Positions 5,807 through 6,840 of a stretch of 6,840 bases of DNA are shown here, piece by piece. The stretch is taken from positions 1 through 6,840 of the forward strand of contig CALHID010000139.1 in assembly GCA_938030835.1 (NCBI GenBank), in the 5' to 3' direction. The translations under genes were made by a program, and so were the position numbers. This DNA comes from an uncultured Actinomyces sp. (GTDB lineage: Bacteria; Actinomycetota; Actinomycetes; Actinomycetales; Actinomycetaceae). Below the pieces are notes generated by a model. That model was not told the origin of the DNA. It did not search any database and saw nothing but the letters and a program-made list of their open reading frames with translations. Every line of letters begins with the position of its first letter. Position 1 is the first letter of the stretch.

Positions 5807-6478
5807 CTAGTCCTCTTCAGGATCCTGCGCAGATTCGGAACGCGCATGATGCAGCCGAAAATCATCCTTTAAGAGCCACCAGGTCAGCCAGGCAACAGGA
5901 ATAAAAAGCGGGATTCCCAACGCGATCTTCATTGCTGAAAGCCACGCGACTTGTTCGCTGAGCCACAGGGGCACTTGAACAGCCAAGCGAATGATAAAGA
6001 CTGCAGACCATGCCAAGGTCAGCCACACGCATTTTACTGCGAGATCGCGCGCTTCTGGCTCTTTCACCCAACGAATGGGACGCCCGGTTAAGAGTCCAAA
6101 AAGTACCGAAACTAGTGGCCACCCAATAACCAAACTGACCAGTAAGACCAATGCCCATGCTGCGTTCGTCACGATGCCCCAGGTGAAGAAGTTAATTCCC
6201 TTCCCCGAGACCAGTGCCCACACCAATGCAATCCCAACCCCAAGAAGCCCTGATAGAGATTGGACAATTGACTGGCGCTGAATGAGACGAATGATTGCAA
6301 ATAGCACTGAGCACAATGCCGATGCGATCGCGGACGACAGCAGCGCACCACTGACTAGGTAGCAGCCTAAGAATACGAGGCCGGGAACCACGGCCTCGGC
6401 AATACCACGTGCTCCCCCAAGTACATCAGAGGCCGAAAATTCATCTTGGGCAAGCCACGCGTATCGGTTATTCGACAT
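5807..6478 (-). CDS. DUF3159 family integral membrane protein
   Basis: This protein of 223 residues is an inner-membrane protein of unknown function, recognised as DUF3159 (Rv2693c-like). Six hydrophobic segments can be seen at roughly 29-46, 48-65, 74-90, 103-128, 146-166 and 185-203. The short N-terminus carries the family-like GGARGIAEAVVPGLVF at 21-36. A loop with LTGRPIRWVKEPEARD at 130-145 precedes the fifth helix, and the C-terminus is charged (SAQDPEED). I prefer ATG 6478. A TTG at 6490 would add four residues without a ribosome site. The ATG has AGAGGA only two bases upstream, which is unusually close, so initiation may depend on coupling to the upstream OB-fold gene, whose stop lies 11 bases inside this frame. 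No catalytic motif is visible, and no transport substrate can be assigned. The recurrent position beside ceoBC suggests, but does not show, a role in ion or envelope homeostasis. Confidence 0.85.
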   Translation of the reverse strand: MSNNRYAWLAQDEFSASDVLGGARGIAEAVVPGLVFLGCYLVSGALLSSAIASALCSVLFAIIRLIQRQSIVQSLSGLLGVGIALVWALVSGKGINFFTWGIVTNAAWALVLLVSLVIGWPLVSVLFGLLTGRPIRWVKEPEARDLAVKCVWLTLAWSAVFIIRLAVQVPLWLSEQVAWLSAMKIALGIPLFIPVAWLTWWLLKDDFRLHHARSESAQDPEED

Positions 6479-6840
6479 TGTCCTCTGCAATCAGACGATA
6501 GAGCGGGTTCGTCATCACTTTTACCCCATTGGTGACACCAATTGTTCCCTCGACTTCAAGGTGAACACCCGCATGCATTCCGGGGATGTCGCTGCGTCCA
6601 GGCCAGCGAAGGACAATTGTCCCTGTTCCGTCAAAGAGAGTGGCATCAATCAGCGGACGAATATTTTCCGGATAGTAGGTGACCGATTGAATCGTCCCAA
6701 AGAGAACCGCTTTTTGGCGATCCTGCACATCGGCGACGGCTAAACGTCCGCGCTCTTCCCGGCTCTGTTTCTCATCGTTAGCGTCGATGTCTTCACGACT
6801 CAGTGAAAGCCTTTTCACTGCGCGGTCGATAAGCTTCTTA
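6468..6840 (-). CDS. Small OB-fold nucleic-acid-binding protein (Rv2694c-like), start beyond the window
   Basis: The frame ends at TAA 6470-6468 and stays open to the window edge, giving at least 123 residues. A GTG at 6818 is possible, but the seven codons before it read KKLIDRA and continue the basic helical N-terminus (KRLSLSREDID) seen in relatives that begin further upstream, so I treat the gene as 5'-truncated. Counting from the GTG, residues about 36-112 have the beta-barrel pattern of an OB fold: VLFGTIQSVTY, then a strand ending in DGTGTIVLRWPGR, then HAGVHLEVEGTIG and VMTNPLYRLI. Such folds bind single-stranded nucleic acid or proteins; no enzyme motif is present. About 120 residues is the usual family size. 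Its end overlaps the DUF3159 gene by 11 bases, so the two are one operon and probably coupled. The promoter is outside the window. Function is unknown. Confidence 0.82.
   Translation of the reverse strand, partial: KKLIDRAVKRLSLSREDIDANDEKQSREERGRLAVADVQDRQKAVLFGTIQSVTYYPENIRPLIDATLFDGTGTIVLRWPGRSDIPGMHAGVHLEVEGTIGVTNGVKVMTNPLYRLIAEDNVE

Noticed and set aside
1..6840. Mobile element, CRISPR array, tRNA or phage remnants
   Set aside because: No long or regularly spaced repeats, transposase motifs or tRNA-like folds were seen; genes pack tightly in a conserved chromosomal order.

Overview
The window carries seven chromosomal protein genes and no RNA gene, mobile element or CRISPR array. It looks like a moderate-GC actinobacterium. 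The main reason is gene order: an RNA methyltransferase, a large APC/KUP-type permease, two divergently transcribed TrkA-type proteins, a DUF3159 membrane protein and an OB-fold protein stand in the same order and orientation as Rv2689c, Rv2690c, Rv2691 (ceoB), Rv2692 (ceoC), Rv2693c and Rv2694c of Mycobacterium tuberculosis (recalled, not searched). GTG starts, apparently leaderless genes and the cluster-less methyltransferase fit that phylum. The base composition is lower than in mycobacteria or Streptomyces, so a member of Actinomycetaceae is plausible, but this is a guess.

Layout. 1-960 (+) is the 3' half of an S9 prolyl-oligopeptidase-family serine peptidase. 961-1070 holds a perfect 18-bp hairpin, the likely shared terminator of two converging genes. 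1071-2333 (-) is a TrmA/RlmD-family RNA uracil-5-methyltransferase, and 2348-4336 (-) is a 662-residue KimA-like potassium/proton symporter just upstream of it; the two probably form one operon. 4337-4443 is a 107-bp divergent control region. 4444-5109 and 5113-5796 (+) are two consecutive RCK/TrkA proteins (CeoB and CeoC). 5807-6478 (-) is a DUF3159 membrane protein and 6468-6840 (-) a small OB-fold protein whose start lies beyond the window; these two overlap.

How the parts fit. The centre is a potassium-homeostasis module: a predicted K+ importer transcribed one way and two nucleotide-sensing RCK regulators transcribed the other way from a shared control region. No TrkH/TrkG/KtrB-type channel subunit is visible, so the RCK pair either serves an unlinked channel or, more interestingly, gates or senses for the KimA-like protein. 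Both divergent genes seem to start as leaderless transcripts with mirror-image promoters, and the control region holds a tandem imperfect repeat that could be an operator. The methyltransferase and the DUF3159/OB pair are recurrent neighbours whose link to potassium is not understood. No wholly new system is evident; the interest lies in this module and its control region.
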